Source: Brachionus plicatilis (taxonomy: Eukaryota > Rotifera > Eurotatoria > Ploima > Brachionidae). From it: a DNA stretch of 56,405 nt. The notes below the pieces were generated by a model, which saw only the letters and a program-made list of their open reading frames with translations, ran no database searches and was not told the origin of the DNA. The position numbers and the translations under genes were made by a program. This document shows positions 1-11,600 of the stretch, in pieces. How positions within the stretch are numbered: the stretch's first letter is position 1; the number at the start of each line of letters is the position of its first letter. The DNA lies in contig QEOQ01000508.1 of the NCBI GenBank assembly GCA_010279815.1, positions 2,801,539 through 2,857,943 of the forward strand, in the 5' to 3' direction.

Positions 1-1838
1 AAAAATAAAGTAAAATAAGCTAAATAACTTGGCTATCTCGTTTTGCTTTTTATCTCCACTTTTTAGCAGATCCACGATCTGCCATTTTTGTGACACATTT
101 TTTTCACCCATTTTTTGCCAAATTAAAGATTTTTTGGTAATGTTACTTAGAGATCAAATGAGGATTTGGATAGTTTTTAAATTAAGCAGTTTTTCCTCAA
201 AATTTACTCAAAATTAGAAGATATTTAAGAATTAATCATAAAGTTGTGAAAAAAGGTAGCAATGATTGTTAAATTTTTGGATTAAACCCAAATTTCTAAA
301 CTTTTGCATCGACTTTTATTTGAAAGTTGTTATTTGAACAAAAATAAATAAAATTAATTAATTAAAATTTTCTCTTTACAATGAAATTACAATTTTTTAC
401 TTATTTGTTTTTAATTTTTTCAATTATCAATAATTTCGATTAGGAATTGCACTAGAACACTTTTGTAAAAAGAAAAATAAATCAACATCTAAATTTACTC
501 GACTTTAATATTAGTTTGTTTTTTTATAATTTTTTTTTAATTTTTTTTGAGAAAATATAACCTCCATGTTGAAATTAATTAGTTTAAGTTTACTTTTTTG
601 TTGAATATAATTATTTTACTGTCGAAATTAATTAATAATAAATAATTTATTAATCAAAATATAAAAAAATTGAAATAAAAAAAAGAATTTTATTTGAGAC
701 ATTCTTTTGATTTTGGAAGAGCATCTTTCTGAATATACTTCAGTGACAATGCTAAAATCTTTTGGTTTACTGCTAAAGAAATAATATGAGAGCAATAATA
801 ATTTTTTGAAATAAAAACTACAAAAAATTTAAATTAATAAGTAGAAATTAATTAGCTTTTGCTTATTTTTATTTATTTTTATTTAAATAATTTGACTGAT
901 TTTTTATGCATCAAATATGTACTTTATGTCCTTTTTTTAAAGTTGATTAAAATGATATCAATTTATCAAAATTAACTTTTTAACTGATTCAAAAGAAAGT
1001 AATTATTTTCAAAAAAACTGAATTAAAATAAACAAAAACTAATTAATTTCAACACGTTAAGTTAATTTTTTTTGTTCAAAATTCAGAAGTTGTTAGTAAG
1101 ATACTCACTTAAAATTAAAAAATTACTTTTTCCGCTTATCTTTTTAATGTCTCTTTTTCTTAAAAAATTAAGTTATTACATTCAATTCAGTTTATTAATA
1201 ATTAAATATGTGGGATTTTAAAAGTTAGTAAAAATTCAAGCTCTAAATAAAGTTTAAATTATCTTATCTTATTATTTATTATATTTTAATCAATAACATT
1301 GCCGAAAAATGATTTTTCGCAACACCATAAAGAGCTTTAATAATGGAATTTTCCTTTTCTTATAGTCCGATTTTGGCTCTTTTTTTGAATATTTTCATTC
1401 AAAATTTTTGCACAAAAAATGATAAATTCTAATGATCATATCAATAATTAAAAAAAATTCTGAAATCGCTTATTCTGAGTAAATTTTATTTTCTTTAATT
1501 TTAAATTCAAAAAATTTCCCATTAAGATTCAAAATAATCAACAAAAATATATAATATTTTGTTCTAGATTTAGCAATAAAAAAATCTTGAAAAATAAATA
1601 AATGAATCATTTAAACTTAATTTTTTAATTTTTCTCCCCATAACTATAAACTTAAAAACTAATTATCTTAAATGCAAAAGTAATTAAAATAATTTAAATT
1701 TTTTTAAAATTTAATTCTAAAACCGGCATTTAAAATCAAAACATTGGTTAAGTATCTTTAAAATTTTTGTTTTTAAAGGCTGAAAATTTGAACTTTTGAT
1801 TTTTGAGCTTTCTAGCCGGAATAAAATTTGATTTTAAT
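1..1838. other. AT-rich intergenic DNA, no gene seen
   Basis: The sequence is dominated by A/T runs. The only open frame, near 29-217, is low-complexity and lacks recognisable motifs or splice context. I see no tRNA-like or repeat structure before the mobile element that starts at 1847. Confidence 0.6.
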
Positions 1839-1988
1839 GTTAAAAGGGTTTGGTATACTTCCATCACGTATACTTTTATCACGTCATGATAGAATTATCA
1901 TATTATAAAATAAAAAAAAAAGCTATCGTGTCAAAAGTATGTTTTATTTTTAATTGAAATTAATTAGTTTTCATGTGTTAATTTTGTA

Positions 1989-2333
1989 TTACTCATCATC
2001 AGAATCGCTGCCACTATCATCTTCAGAGTCTGATTTATCTTCTTCTTCGTTAGATTTCTTTTTCTTCTTTACATCTAATTCATAAAGTGGTGTTATATAT
2101 TTCAAATAAACATTTATGCTAATATCACCATCATTGTACATTTTCTTATAAGACGCCAATAGATCATCTTTACCAATATCACACTTTCTTCTAGTTGGAA
2201 CTGGTTCACCTTTAATAGCCATGTAATAGTTATTTGTCGCATTTACTTCTTCTTCTTTAAATTTAAGAACTGCCTTAAATATATTTGGATCAGCTACACC
2301 AATATGATTTTTCAGTTTATGATTATATCCCAT
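1989..2333 (-). CDS. MULE transposase C-terminal tail with acidic end
   Basis: This 114-residue ORF overlaps the end of the FLYWCH ORF by 11 bp (shared ATGGGATATAA). Its start, GYNHKLKNHIGVADPNIF, then EEEVNATNNYYMAIKGE and DISINVYLKYI, matches the layout of MULE transposase C-termini, where a (N/E)G(Y/W)H motif precedes a helical tail with a short basic-acidic end. It finishes with a Lys run and a Glu/Asp/Ser run. The catalytic part between the FLYWCH finger and this tail has been lost, and the junction is out of frame. It may be translated by reinitiation, by frameshift or not at all. Family assignment rests on remembered motif order, not on a search. Confidence 0.6.
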   Translation of the reverse strand: MGYNHKLKNHIGVADPNIFKAVLKFKEEEVNATNNYYMAIKGEPVPTRRKCDIGKDDLLASYKKMYNDGDISINVYLKYITPLYELDVKKKKKSNEEEDKSDSEDDSGSDSDDE

Positions 2334-2694
2334 TTAATTCTTCTAAATATATTTGATTTGTTGGTGTATCTTCATTTGAAGCTCTTACTTTACATTTATC
2401 TTGGAAATCTTTGACTTGTAAATCTAGTTCACTTAATGGTTGATGTTCATCAGTGACTACATGTTTAACATAATAAGTTACTTCTCCATTTTTATTTAAC
2501 GTAATAGATGCTGGACATTTACCAACCTTACATCTCCAATTTTGACCGTCTTTAGTCGCTCTTTGTTTCTTCATTAAGAACCCATCAGCCATTAAATGTA
2601 ATCCTTTTTTGTTGGGATTTCCGTCTTCTTCAAATTCGGCTTTATAACAATTGTTATGAACATACTCAGTATTTACTGCATAATGATTTGACAT
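2323..2694 (-). CDS. FLYWCH zinc-finger ORF (N-terminal part of a MULE transposase)
   Basis: This 123-residue ORF begins with ATG at 2694. It contains a FLYWCH-type finger: GFLMKKQR, then NWRCKVGKCPASI (the W-x-C...C core), then VTDEHQPLSELD, with the His about 21 residues after the second Cys. FLYWCH fingers sit at the N-terminus of many animal MULE transposases and bind DNA. The ORF ends in a stop that overlaps the next ORF by 11 bp in another frame. The DDE catalytic core that should follow is absent. It lies inside the TIR element, so I read it as the transposase N-terminus kept after an internal deletion. Whether it is expressed as a separate DNA-binding protein is unknown. Confidence 0.75.
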   Translation of the reverse strand: MSNHYAVNTEYVHNNCYKAEFEEDGNPNKKGLHLMADGFLMKKQRATKDGQNWRCKVGKCPASITLNKNGEVTYYVKHVVTDEHQPLSELDLQVKDFQDKCKVRASNEDTPTNQIYLEELNGI

Positions 2695-2903
2695 TTTAGA
2701 AATATACTTTTTAATTAAAAAAATGTAGAACCTAAGTTTATATAAATATAGTGTGTAATAATTACAAAAAAATAATTCTAAAAAATGACTCGTGTTATTT
2801 TTAACATTTCAAATTATAATAATTTTATCACGTGTGACGAAATTATCAAAATTAATATCCGTGATAAAAGTATAGTGATGAAAGTATACGAGACGGTTAA
2901 AAG

Positions 2904-3466
2904 ACGTGTTTAAAATAAAATACCTAGTTAAAAGATATGATGTTAAATTAAAGACAAAATTACATGGGTCTTATGGTAGTTGTTGCATGGGGAAAACCTG
3001 GTATTTGAGCTTGAATGCATGCATATAATTGCAAATGTATACGATATTTCCTAGACCAGAATGATTTTTTATGGAACACAATAAATTTTATTTTTTCAAT
3101 TTTTAAACCAAATTTTTTGATCTGATATAATCATATTTTTTCGAATTATATATAAATTGGAATAGCAATTCACCTTCGATATCTGATCCTTTCCATTAAC
3201 TAATAATTTTTTAATTTAAAATTTGAAAAAATAAATTAGCTTTTTTTAATATTCTGTTATTTGAATTCCAAAAAAAAATATGTCAGAAAAGCTATCTTTA
3301 AGCTAAAACAAATTATCCATTAAATAAAATCAATTTAAAATTAACAAAAATTATTATATTTAATAAAAAGATTCCTTTTTGTATCAATTTATTTTAAAAT
3401 AAAAATTTCTATAACATCATCGATTATTGATGTTAGTTTAATTATATTTAGTAATTAAAATTAAAT
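2904..3466. other. AT-rich spacer with a faint 5S-like fragment
   Basis: Mostly A/T-rich. Around 2965-3012, the stretch GCATGGGGAAAACCTGGTAT followed by TTGAGCTT resembles the 3' end of 5S rRNA (about two thirds identity by eye). It is too diverged to annotate as an RNA gene. Confidence 0.35.
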
Positions 3467-3939
3467 TTCTAGGACTATATTACTTTGAATGCACTGGTTC
3501 TCGTCCGATCGGTTTCGTGAAGTTTAGTACAAAATAACATAACAAAATGTAAAAAAATTAATTAAATTTTTTTCTAAAAGTTTAAAATTAATTATGCGGA
3601 TGCAACTTAGTGCAACATTCAAAGATGCATCAAATATCAAAGTCTGCTAAATTTGCAGAGTTTAAAATCAGAAATTAAATTTCAATTTAATCGAGCGTAG
3701 GGCATTAGCAGACTTTTACAGTTGATGCAACTTTGAATGTTGCACTAAGTTGCATTTAAAGAATTAAGTTTAAACATTTAGAAAAAAAATTTATTCAATT
3801 TTTTTTACATTTTTTTCTGTTCTTTTTATTGTTTTGTACTGAATTTCACAAAACCCGTCCGATCATCGAAGTTAAGCACTTCGAGCCCGGTTAGTACTTG
3901 AATATGTGACTTTTTGGGAAAACCAGGTGTTCTAGACCT
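3467..3939 (+). pseudogene. 5S rRNA pseudogene split by a transposon
   Basis: The two halves together read as a eukaryotic 5S rRNA. The first, 3467-3510, carries GAATGCACTGGTTCTCGTCC. The second, 3856-3939, carries ATCGAAGTTAAGCACTTCGA and CCCGGTTAGTACTTG, i.e. the internal promoter region (box A/IE/box C). A T-run at 3942-3947 sits where a Pol III terminator belongs. Several normally invariant bases are changed (for example GGATGGGTGAC has become gaatatgtgac), and a 345-bp element interrupts it. It could be a dead 5S gene or a 5S-derived SINE. Confidence 0.85.
3511..3855. mobile_element. Fold-back MULE-like MITE inside the 5S copy
   Basis: The element is flanked by an exact 9-bp duplication, CGTCCGATC (3502-3510 and 3856-3864), which is 5S sequence. 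Its ends are inverted repeats: GGTTTCGTGAAGTTTAGTAC at the left matches the complement of GTACTGAATTTCACAAAACC at the right. Inverted arms continue far inwards, including the paired GCAACTTAGTGCAACATTCA and TGAATGTTGCACTAAGTTGC, so most of the 345 bp can fold into one hairpin. No ORF is present. A 9-bp duplication points to MULE mobilisation. Confidence 0.88.
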
Positions 3940-4253
3940 AAATTTTTTAAATCATATCAGATAGTTTTATTGATATCAAATAGAACAAATATTTAAATGC
4001 ATCCTTTGAAAAAATAAAATATTTTATCAAACCAAAATTTAAAAAAAATCTAGTCATTCCTGTTCATTTTTGTTATTTAAAACCGTATTTTAAAAACCAT
4101 CAAAATAGCTCTTGCTTTTATTTCCAAAAATAAAAAAATTTATTTTTAGAATTTAAAATGATTAAATATAAATTTTGTTAATTAAAAAATAAATACTGTT
4201 CAAAAATTTTATTCAAAATAATCTTTTAGCTGCTTTGAATATTTTTTATTAAA
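3940..4253. other. AT-rich region upstream of SELENBP1
   Basis: A/T-rich DNA probably holding the promoter and 5' UTR of the gene starting at 4254. I see no convincing TATA box or other element. Confidence 0.4.
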
Positions 4254-5621
4254 ATGAGCTCAACTGGTTGTTCTGGCTGTGGATACAAGTCTCCACAAGA
4301 TGCTGTAAAAGGACCAAGAGAGAAAATAATCTATGTTCCTATGATCTATAGTGGTGAGCAAAATCAAGAGGACCGATTTGCCACTATAGACGTTGATCCA
4401 TCGTCACCCACTTATTCACAAATAATTCACACTCTTAAAATGACGTATCCTGGCGACGAGCTTCACCATTTTGGCTGGAACACTTGCTCATCGTGCTACG
4501 GCAAAGATGGCATGAGCCGTCGATTTTTGATTGTTCCCGGATTTATGTCATCTAGAATTTACATTCTGGACACTTTAAACCAAAAATGTCCTACTATTCA
4601 CAAAATTATAGAACCAGAAGTAATTTTAAATAAATGGAATTTATCAACCCCTCACACTGTCCATTGTATACCTGACGGCAACATTATGATTTCATTTTTA
4701 GGCGACAAAAATGGCAATGCACCAGGAGGTTTTCTTCTTTTGAATTCTGACTTTGAGCCGACAAGAAAATGGGCTCATTCAGACGTGGAGAGTAAAATGA
4801 AATACAATTATGATTTTTGGTACCAACCGTATCATAATGTAATGGTGAGTAGTGAATGGACTGCACCAAGTACATTGGTCAAAGGATTTTCTCAAACCCA
4901 TCTTATGATGGGTAAATATGGCCAGCATGTCAATTTCTGGGACTGGAAAAATGAAAAGCTGATCAAGTCGTTTGATTTGGGCAGCGAAGGGTTTATGCCG
5001 TTTGAGCTCAGATTTCTTCATGATCCATTAAGTTCCCATGGCTTTGTTTGCTCGCCTGTAAGCAGCTCAATTTGGCACTGGTGGAAGAGTGGCGATGAAT
5101 GGAGATTGGAAAAAGTAATTCAATATGAAGAGCTAGAGGCTAAGTCTAGTCCTAAACCTATTCCCTCATTTCCCATCGATATTGTCATTTCCATGGATGA
5201 TAAATTTCTCTATGTTTCTAGCTGGCTGCATGGTGAACTTTATCAATACAACATTAGTGATCCTCATAATCCCAAATTAACTTCTAAGCTAAAAGTAGGA
5301 GGCATCGGACAAGATATTCATTTGCTTGGACACAAACTTGCCAGCGGGCCTCAAATGCTGCAATTGAGTTTGGATGGAAAAAGATTGTATGTGACAAATT
5401 CGTTGATAAGTCCTTGGGATAATCAATTTTATCCAGAATTAAAAAATCAGGGATCTTATATGATAAAGATTAATTGTGATCCAGATAAAGGTGAAATGCA
5501 TTTAGATGAAACTTTTCACATTGATTTTGGAAAGGTTGAGAAAGGACCTTTTAGAGCTCATGAAATGAGGTATCCAGGTGGTGATTGCACATCTGATATA
5601 TGGTTAGCTTCAGAAAATTAA
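4254..5621 (+). CDS. SELENBP1: Selenium-binding protein 1 / methanethiol oxidase
   Basis: A single-exon gene of 455 residues, close to the 472 of the human protein. SELENBP1 oxidises methanethiol to formaldehyde, hydrogen sulfide and hydrogen peroxide in the cytosol and needs a metal (copper). Family landmarks lie in order: KGPREKIIYVP near residue 20, DELHHFGWNTCSSCYG at 69-83, PHTVHC at about 133, YDFWYQPYHNVMVSSEW at about 186, IRFLHD-like ELRFLHDP at about 252, FLYVSSWLHGELYQYNISDP at about 323, GGPQM-like SGPQMLQLSLDGKRLY at about 372, and HEMRYPGGDCTSDIW at the end. The conserved His residues expected to hold the metal are present. The residue aligned with human Cys57 is Ser55 here (PTYSQII). 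The start is the first ATG, giving the usual Cys-rich N-terminus. An AATAAA lies 21 bp after the stop (5642-5647). Confidence 0.95.
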   Translation: MSSTGCSGCGYKSPQDAVKGPREKIIYVPMIYSGEQNQEDRFATIDVDPSSPTYSQIIHTLKMTYPGDELHHFGWNTCSSCYGKDGMSRRFLIVPGFMSSRIYILDTLNQKCPTIHKIIEPEVILNKWNLSTPHTVHCIPDGNIMISFLGDKNGNAPGGFLLLNSDFEPTRKWAHSDVESKMKYNYDFWYQPYHNVMVSSEWTAPSTLVKGFSQTHLMMGKYGQHVNFWDWKNEKLIKSFDLGSEGFMPFELRFLHDPLSSHGFVCSPVSSSIWHWWKSGDEWRLEKVIQYEELEAKSSPKPIPSFPIDIVISMDDKFLYVSSWLHGELYQYNISDPHNPKLTSKLKVGGIGQDIHLLGHKLASGPQMLQLSLDGKRLYVTNSLISPWDNQFYPELKNQGSYMIKINCDPDKGEMHLDETFHIDFGKVEKGPFRAHEMRYPGGDCTSDIWLASEN

Positions 5622-8600
5622 TTTTACTCATTTTTTTTTTAAATAAAATCTTAAATTCATCCATTTGAGAGTTAATTATTGAATTGACAAATTTTATTAA
5701 GTGGTCTTATTGTATTTTATTCTTGAAAATGTAAACCGATCGTTTTTTTTTTTTAATTTTTAAAAATATTAAATATACTCGATAAAAATAAATTCAAAAA
5801 CAAATATTTCTGGATATTAAGATTGAAAAATTCATTAGTAATTAAAAAAAATATACTCCTCTTTTTATTAATAAACAAATTTTTTAGTTTAAATTTATCA
5901 CTGAATCATCTCTCAAATTTTATATTTAATTTTAAACGAAAAATAGTTTGTCTAACCTAAAATAAAAAAATAAACCATAAATCTGTCTCTAATTCAATAT
6001 TGGCTTAGAGACCTAATTTTAATCTAATTTTAAATCAAAAATAGCTAAATATTGAGACAAAAAAATTGTAAAATTCCAAAATAGGGCTTTTATAATAAAA
6101 GAGAACAAACAATAAGAATTGAGAATTTACATTCTTCATATTTTTAGTATCTAAACTTTAATCATTTGGAAAAATAATATTTTAAATATTATCGAATATT
6201 AGTCTTTACATAAAGCTCATCAGCAAAATAAAACTTTTAAAACATGAACCAAAAATTTTTTTTGGTTAATTTAGACCACAAAAATAATAAAAATAAAGTT
6301 AAATACAAAATTTATGCCAGTTAATTATTCGTATTGACTATTGATAGTTATATGTTCTATTTAATCTCATTTAATACTTTTTAGTTCTTTATAATATTAA
6401 ATAATTATAATAATTTTTAATTTTTAGATGACGATCAAAACATTTGATTGACGTTTTTTCTAATGACTTTTAATCAAAATAAATGACGCTTTAATATGCG
6501 GCCTTTAATTTATTTAAAAATAAAAAGTTTCAAAAAAGAAAAAATAAGTTGCTTTAATTGAAATTTCAATTGAGCGGAATCTTAGAGGAATAAATTAACA
6601 AGATCTTTTGATTCTTACTGAAATGGATTTAAGAAAAATAAAAATCAACAAAAAATTAGCCCATGAAACATGGATAAATATTTTAATTATTCAGAATTTA
6701 GTCAAATAAAGATGTTTAATGCTTCAAGAGTATATAGTTTATAAACTCATTTTTTGAGAGCTATAGAGATGTATTGTTCCAGTTTTAACAAAAATAATTT
6801 TTTTAAGTGACCTGAAAAAGATCAAAGAATTGACGAAACTTTTCTATTGAAAAAATTTCACTATGAAGCTATATGCTTTAAAAGAAACTGTAAAGCCAGA
6901 AAAAAAATTGATAAGTTTATTTTTAATTGATAGAATTTTCTCGATTTGAATTATATTTTAAGTTTTGTACAAATTTGAAATTAAATTTTTATTCTAATCT
7001 TAGAAATAAAGTATATGTCTTTTATCACGAGTTATTTTATATTTAAATTATGATTTTTTAACTTCTATTTAGACAGTGTTTCTGAGACAAAAACATTGAT
7101 AAAATATCACTATCTAACGTTAAATTTCCTACGGTAGTTATCAAAAATATATATAGATTAAGAATATTTTGCTTAGATTACCATTAACAGAAAAAGCATC
7201 AAAAAATGTAATTATTGAACTATTTATATTTCTCTTTATTTAATCAAAATTGAGTTTTTTGTAATAATTACGAAAAGTAAATTTTTCTCTAAAGTTACCG
7301 TACTTTTATTTTTCACATAGCCTGTGTCACTCACTAGTCGTTTAACAAATTATTAATATTAGAGAACCATATTTTTTTTCGTCAAAATTCCTTTAATTTT
7401 TTAATTTTTGATATAAAATCAAATTAAAATTTTAGTTTCAATTTGCTTTATTATTCCTGGGAAAAAAGAAGCTTTTTTTTGATAAATAAGGGTTTCAAAA
7501 ATGATCATCACCTTTTCTATACGATTTAAAAAAATTCAGAATTAAATTAAATCTTAGAAAAGAACAGCTAAATTTCGCACTAGTTTTACTCCTGTGTTTT
7601 TAATAAACTTCAATCATTCTCTGAATAATTTTTGTCAAGATTTTCGAATTTCTTTAATCTATTTTTCTTTTAAATAATTAAATTAACTAAGTATTCATTA
7701 AATAAATTCATAAAATAAAATAAAAGGACTCAACCGTCTAGCTTAAAATTTTCGAATATTTGGAGAAACTTTAATTAATTAATTTCATTAAAATTTTCTG
7801 GATAAGATTGGCTAAATTATATGAATATAGTATTTATTTTTAATAATATAAAAGATAATTAAATTATAAATTAAAATTATAATTCAAAAAAAATATAATA
7901 AATTATTTTAAAAATTAGTTAAAAGCATTAAATAATGATAAAATTTTTTAACTAACTTCTTTTTATTTGCATCCCAAAAATCAGTTTTTTAAATATTTAG
8001 AATATAATCAAAACAAAAATGATCGAATATTAAATTGGATTTTATATTTTTAAATAGTTTTATCTTCAGTAGTTGTGCCACATTTTTTTTGATTGTACTT
8101 GAGTCATTCAAACTAATAAGACCTAGATAATCCAATACATGTGTTTCATTTAGTGAATCGTTTTGTTACTTTTTATCTTTAATATATGTTATTTACTGAG
8201 ATTGCTACAATAGAACTTTGTATATTCCATTTAAAATCATTAAAAGCGAATACACTTAGTTATTTTGCTCCTGCATCTCCATAAGCACAAATAATCGCTC
8301 TGAATTCGAGGCCAAATTGGCCTTTTTTATCACATATTTACATACATTACTTTCAAGTGCACCATTATCACGAAAAAGACACTTTGAAATTCTCTCAGAT
8401 TTATCCGTAAGTTTTTTCTATTAACTTCAATAAATTTATCTCGCATTATTTCTTCAGTAAAACTGCCTAATTTTGAATCACTTTATTTTTTAATGTTGGT
8501 TTCTGGTAATTAGTTTAAACAAGGAAAAGAATAATCAAATATTGATCCTATTAAAAATTTGTATAGATTTCCTAATGTTATGGGTTAAAGGCATCATTTC

Positions 8601-11600
8601 TTATTAAAGAGATTTTTAATTAAGTTAAGTTTTGAATTACAGCACTAATTCTACTAAACTACCAAATTTTTGTTTTGTGTTTAGCACAATTAGTTGGTTG
8701 ACTTAAATTTCAAAATTTAAATTTTGAGATTCGAATTTAAATTTTTCTTTAAATTTTTTTTTGAAAAAATCACAAAAATATACTTTTCAATAAATATTTT
8801 CATTTTAAATTTGAAGAGCCATTGATCAAGTGTTTTAAAATACTGATTAGTCATGTTTTTGAGATTTCCTTTATAGTTAAAATTAAAAAAAAAAAAGGTT
8901 ATTAATCTGTGATTTATTTGTTTTGGCACGGCATAAAAAAATAGTTACTCAAATGTTCATTTAAATTTCCTCCAAAGGATCTTGAATCAAGAAATGATCT
9001 AATCCAAATAGAATATAAGATAAGAAGGCAAGTTAATTGTAATAAGTTTATAAATTATATAAATATTGGTTTATTAATAAGTTCAATTTAAAAAAATACC
9101 AAAATAATCAAAAGCAAAAAAGTCCAATTTAAATAATACTTTTGTTTTTATTTACCCGTCAAGTTCACCACATTAAATATAAAGTTTATTTAAATTAACA
9201 AACGCAAATATTTAGATGATAAATTCCAAATTTAATTGATGCTTATTTTAATATGATTGAAATTAGGAAAAATTAAAATTTTTTCATTTAATTAAAAACT
9301 TCCTTAAAGTTATTTTGAGTTAAATTTTGCAAAAATATTCAAAATTTATCTCTTTAGACCAATTAATCACGGCTTCTTTTAGTTTTTTTGTCAAAGTTGA
9401 ATATTTAGAAAACAAACTTTGACGAAAAACCTTCTTAATCTCTTTTGAATTTTCTCGGATTTAAATATTTAATTAAAGCCAACACACACACACACACAAA
9501 TTTCAACAAAATAGAAACAAAGCAAAAAATATAAAAAAGCTCTTAAACTTGAAAAAATTTTTACTTATAATAGATAAAGTTTTCAAGGGTTGATTCATGA
9601 ATTTTTCGCTAAGCTTAAAGATTAAAGACAAACATATCCAATTTAGGGTCGAATCTATCGATCTGAACAGGATATTTTCCTAACCTTTATTTGGTACAAG
9701 GCCTGCTCTAATTGAACGACTTGGCTATCATTTTCAATCAAATTGTCTAAGCATGAGCTTATCAGTCTGAATTGTCCAATATTGGATACTATCAAATTAA
9801 GACTAGTATTTAGGAAAAATATCATATTGCCAAGCTACATGACTTTATAAAAATCAACTCGTTTTTATCAGGATTATTAGCTCAATATAAAAGAGACTTA
9901 TTCTTGAGGGTTTCGATTTTTAGTGTCTCATTCATTTTAAGTCTACAATTTTTGGTTTCTAAATCAATCTGAAAACAACTAGTGGAAAATTATTTCTGGC
10001 TAATACTTTTTTATAAAAAATTTAGTAAAATTAAAAATTTGTTATTGCATAAAAGCGCTGAGAGCTTAATTGTTGTTAGCCCAAAAAATTTGTTCCAATT
10101 TCAGGATTTTTGAATATAAAAAAGAAAATTTTATTTATTTGTTTTTGACCCGTAGGAAAGTAACACTTGATAGATAAAATTTAATAATTTTTGCTAAATA
10201 AATTAAGGGTTTTATACTAAAATAGGAAAAAAAATATTTTTTTTATTTTTGTTAGAAATAGGTTAGGATTCGTTTTGATTCTTAAGAAAATAATCGGTTC
10301 CGTGATGGTGAATACTTAAAATTTAGAGAATTTTACTTAGTAGAATCAATGATGACTAAAGCGATGATTTTGGGAAGCCTAATTTTTTATTCTGAAAGGT
10401 CACAATTCAGTAAATTAGATTTTTTTTTAAATATTGATTTTTAAAAAGATTTTGGTTTAAAAATCATTATCTTTGTCTCAAATTTGTTTTTCATAAAACT
10501 TATTTGCCCATTGATTTTTTTTCTAAGCATATTATCTTAGAGCTAATTATTGTTGGTGAAAAATTTAATCTCGAATTTTTTTTTTTAATTCCCAATCTGA
10601 TTTTTTCACTTTAAACTATCTAAATTTTTTTAAGTATTGAAATTATCAAAAAATGAAAGACCTGACAGAAATTTACTTTTCTTAAAGAATAAAATAAAAT
10701 TTAATATAAAAAGATGAATTTATGATTTTTTAAAATAAATTTAATTCTAAGATTTAATAAATGAACGACCTAGTGAAAAGAAATTTTTTCCTTTTTGATT
10801 GATTCTGGCTTGGGTTACCCAGAGACTAGTGTGACCAATTTTTTCAAATTCTCCATAGTTATTTATTTTATCAACAAAATTGCTTTTGTAATCTTATTTT
10901 TATTATAATTATAGTCGCCATGGATTGTTTATTGAAAATCTTTTGACTTATCTTTCTTCGAGTTTGATGATATTTAAGCAAGATTTTGACTTCTTTAAAT
11001 ATAATAAAAAGAATTAATCTAAAAATTTCGAAGTAATTTTAATATTTTTTCAGTTCTATCTAAAAATATTTTTTGCAAATTTTAAAAGTGTATTTTTTTT
11101 TACTTTTATATTTTAACAAAAAAGTAAAATTTGAATTTGAAGAGTTGGTTATTTTTGTAAAATAAATATATGTGATTATAAAAAATTCTTATTTTATTAG
11201 CATTTAAAAAATGTCCATTTATAAAAATTTTGGTTGACTAAATTCAATTTAGGAATTTAATTGAATTTTTTTTTAATTTTATTTTTTATAATAACTCATC
11301 CACCATCGTTATGAATTAAATGATTTATAAAAGTTTTTTTCAAGAGGCAATTTAGACCCAATTTGCACGGATTTTGCGAAATTGAGAATTTTAAGTTAAA
11401 AATTTTTTGTTGTTTCTGATTAGGCAATTATTTTTTAGTACTTAAATTTTATAAAGGATATTTTTCTGGATAGAAATATTTTTCTTTTAAGGAAAATTAG
11501 AAGAATAAATTCTATTTTAAGTATTTTAAAAGCTAAATTAGATTTTGTTAGAACAAAAAGCTAAAAAGATAAAATTCCTTATCGATTTTGCTATTTGACT

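Larger units (their letters stand above)
1847..2895 (-). mobile_element. MULE-type DNA transposon, internally deleted FLYWCH derivative
   Basis: The ends form imperfect terminal inverted repeats of about 40 bp: GTATACTTCCATCACGTATA at 1853 matches the reverse complement of 2855-2889 with a few differences. The element is flanked by a perfect 8-bp target duplication GTTAAAAG (1839-1846 and 2896-2903). MULE elements make 8-9 bp duplications, which fits the FLYWCH and MULE-tail ORFs it encodes on the minus strand. At 1,049 bp it is much smaller than an autonomous MULE and has no catalytic domain. It is probably mobilised in trans, if at all. Confidence 0.85.

Noticed and set aside
2960..3012. 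Second 5S rRNA copy
   Set aside because: Only the 3' end resembles 5S at roughly two thirds identity; the internal promoter region is unrecognisable.
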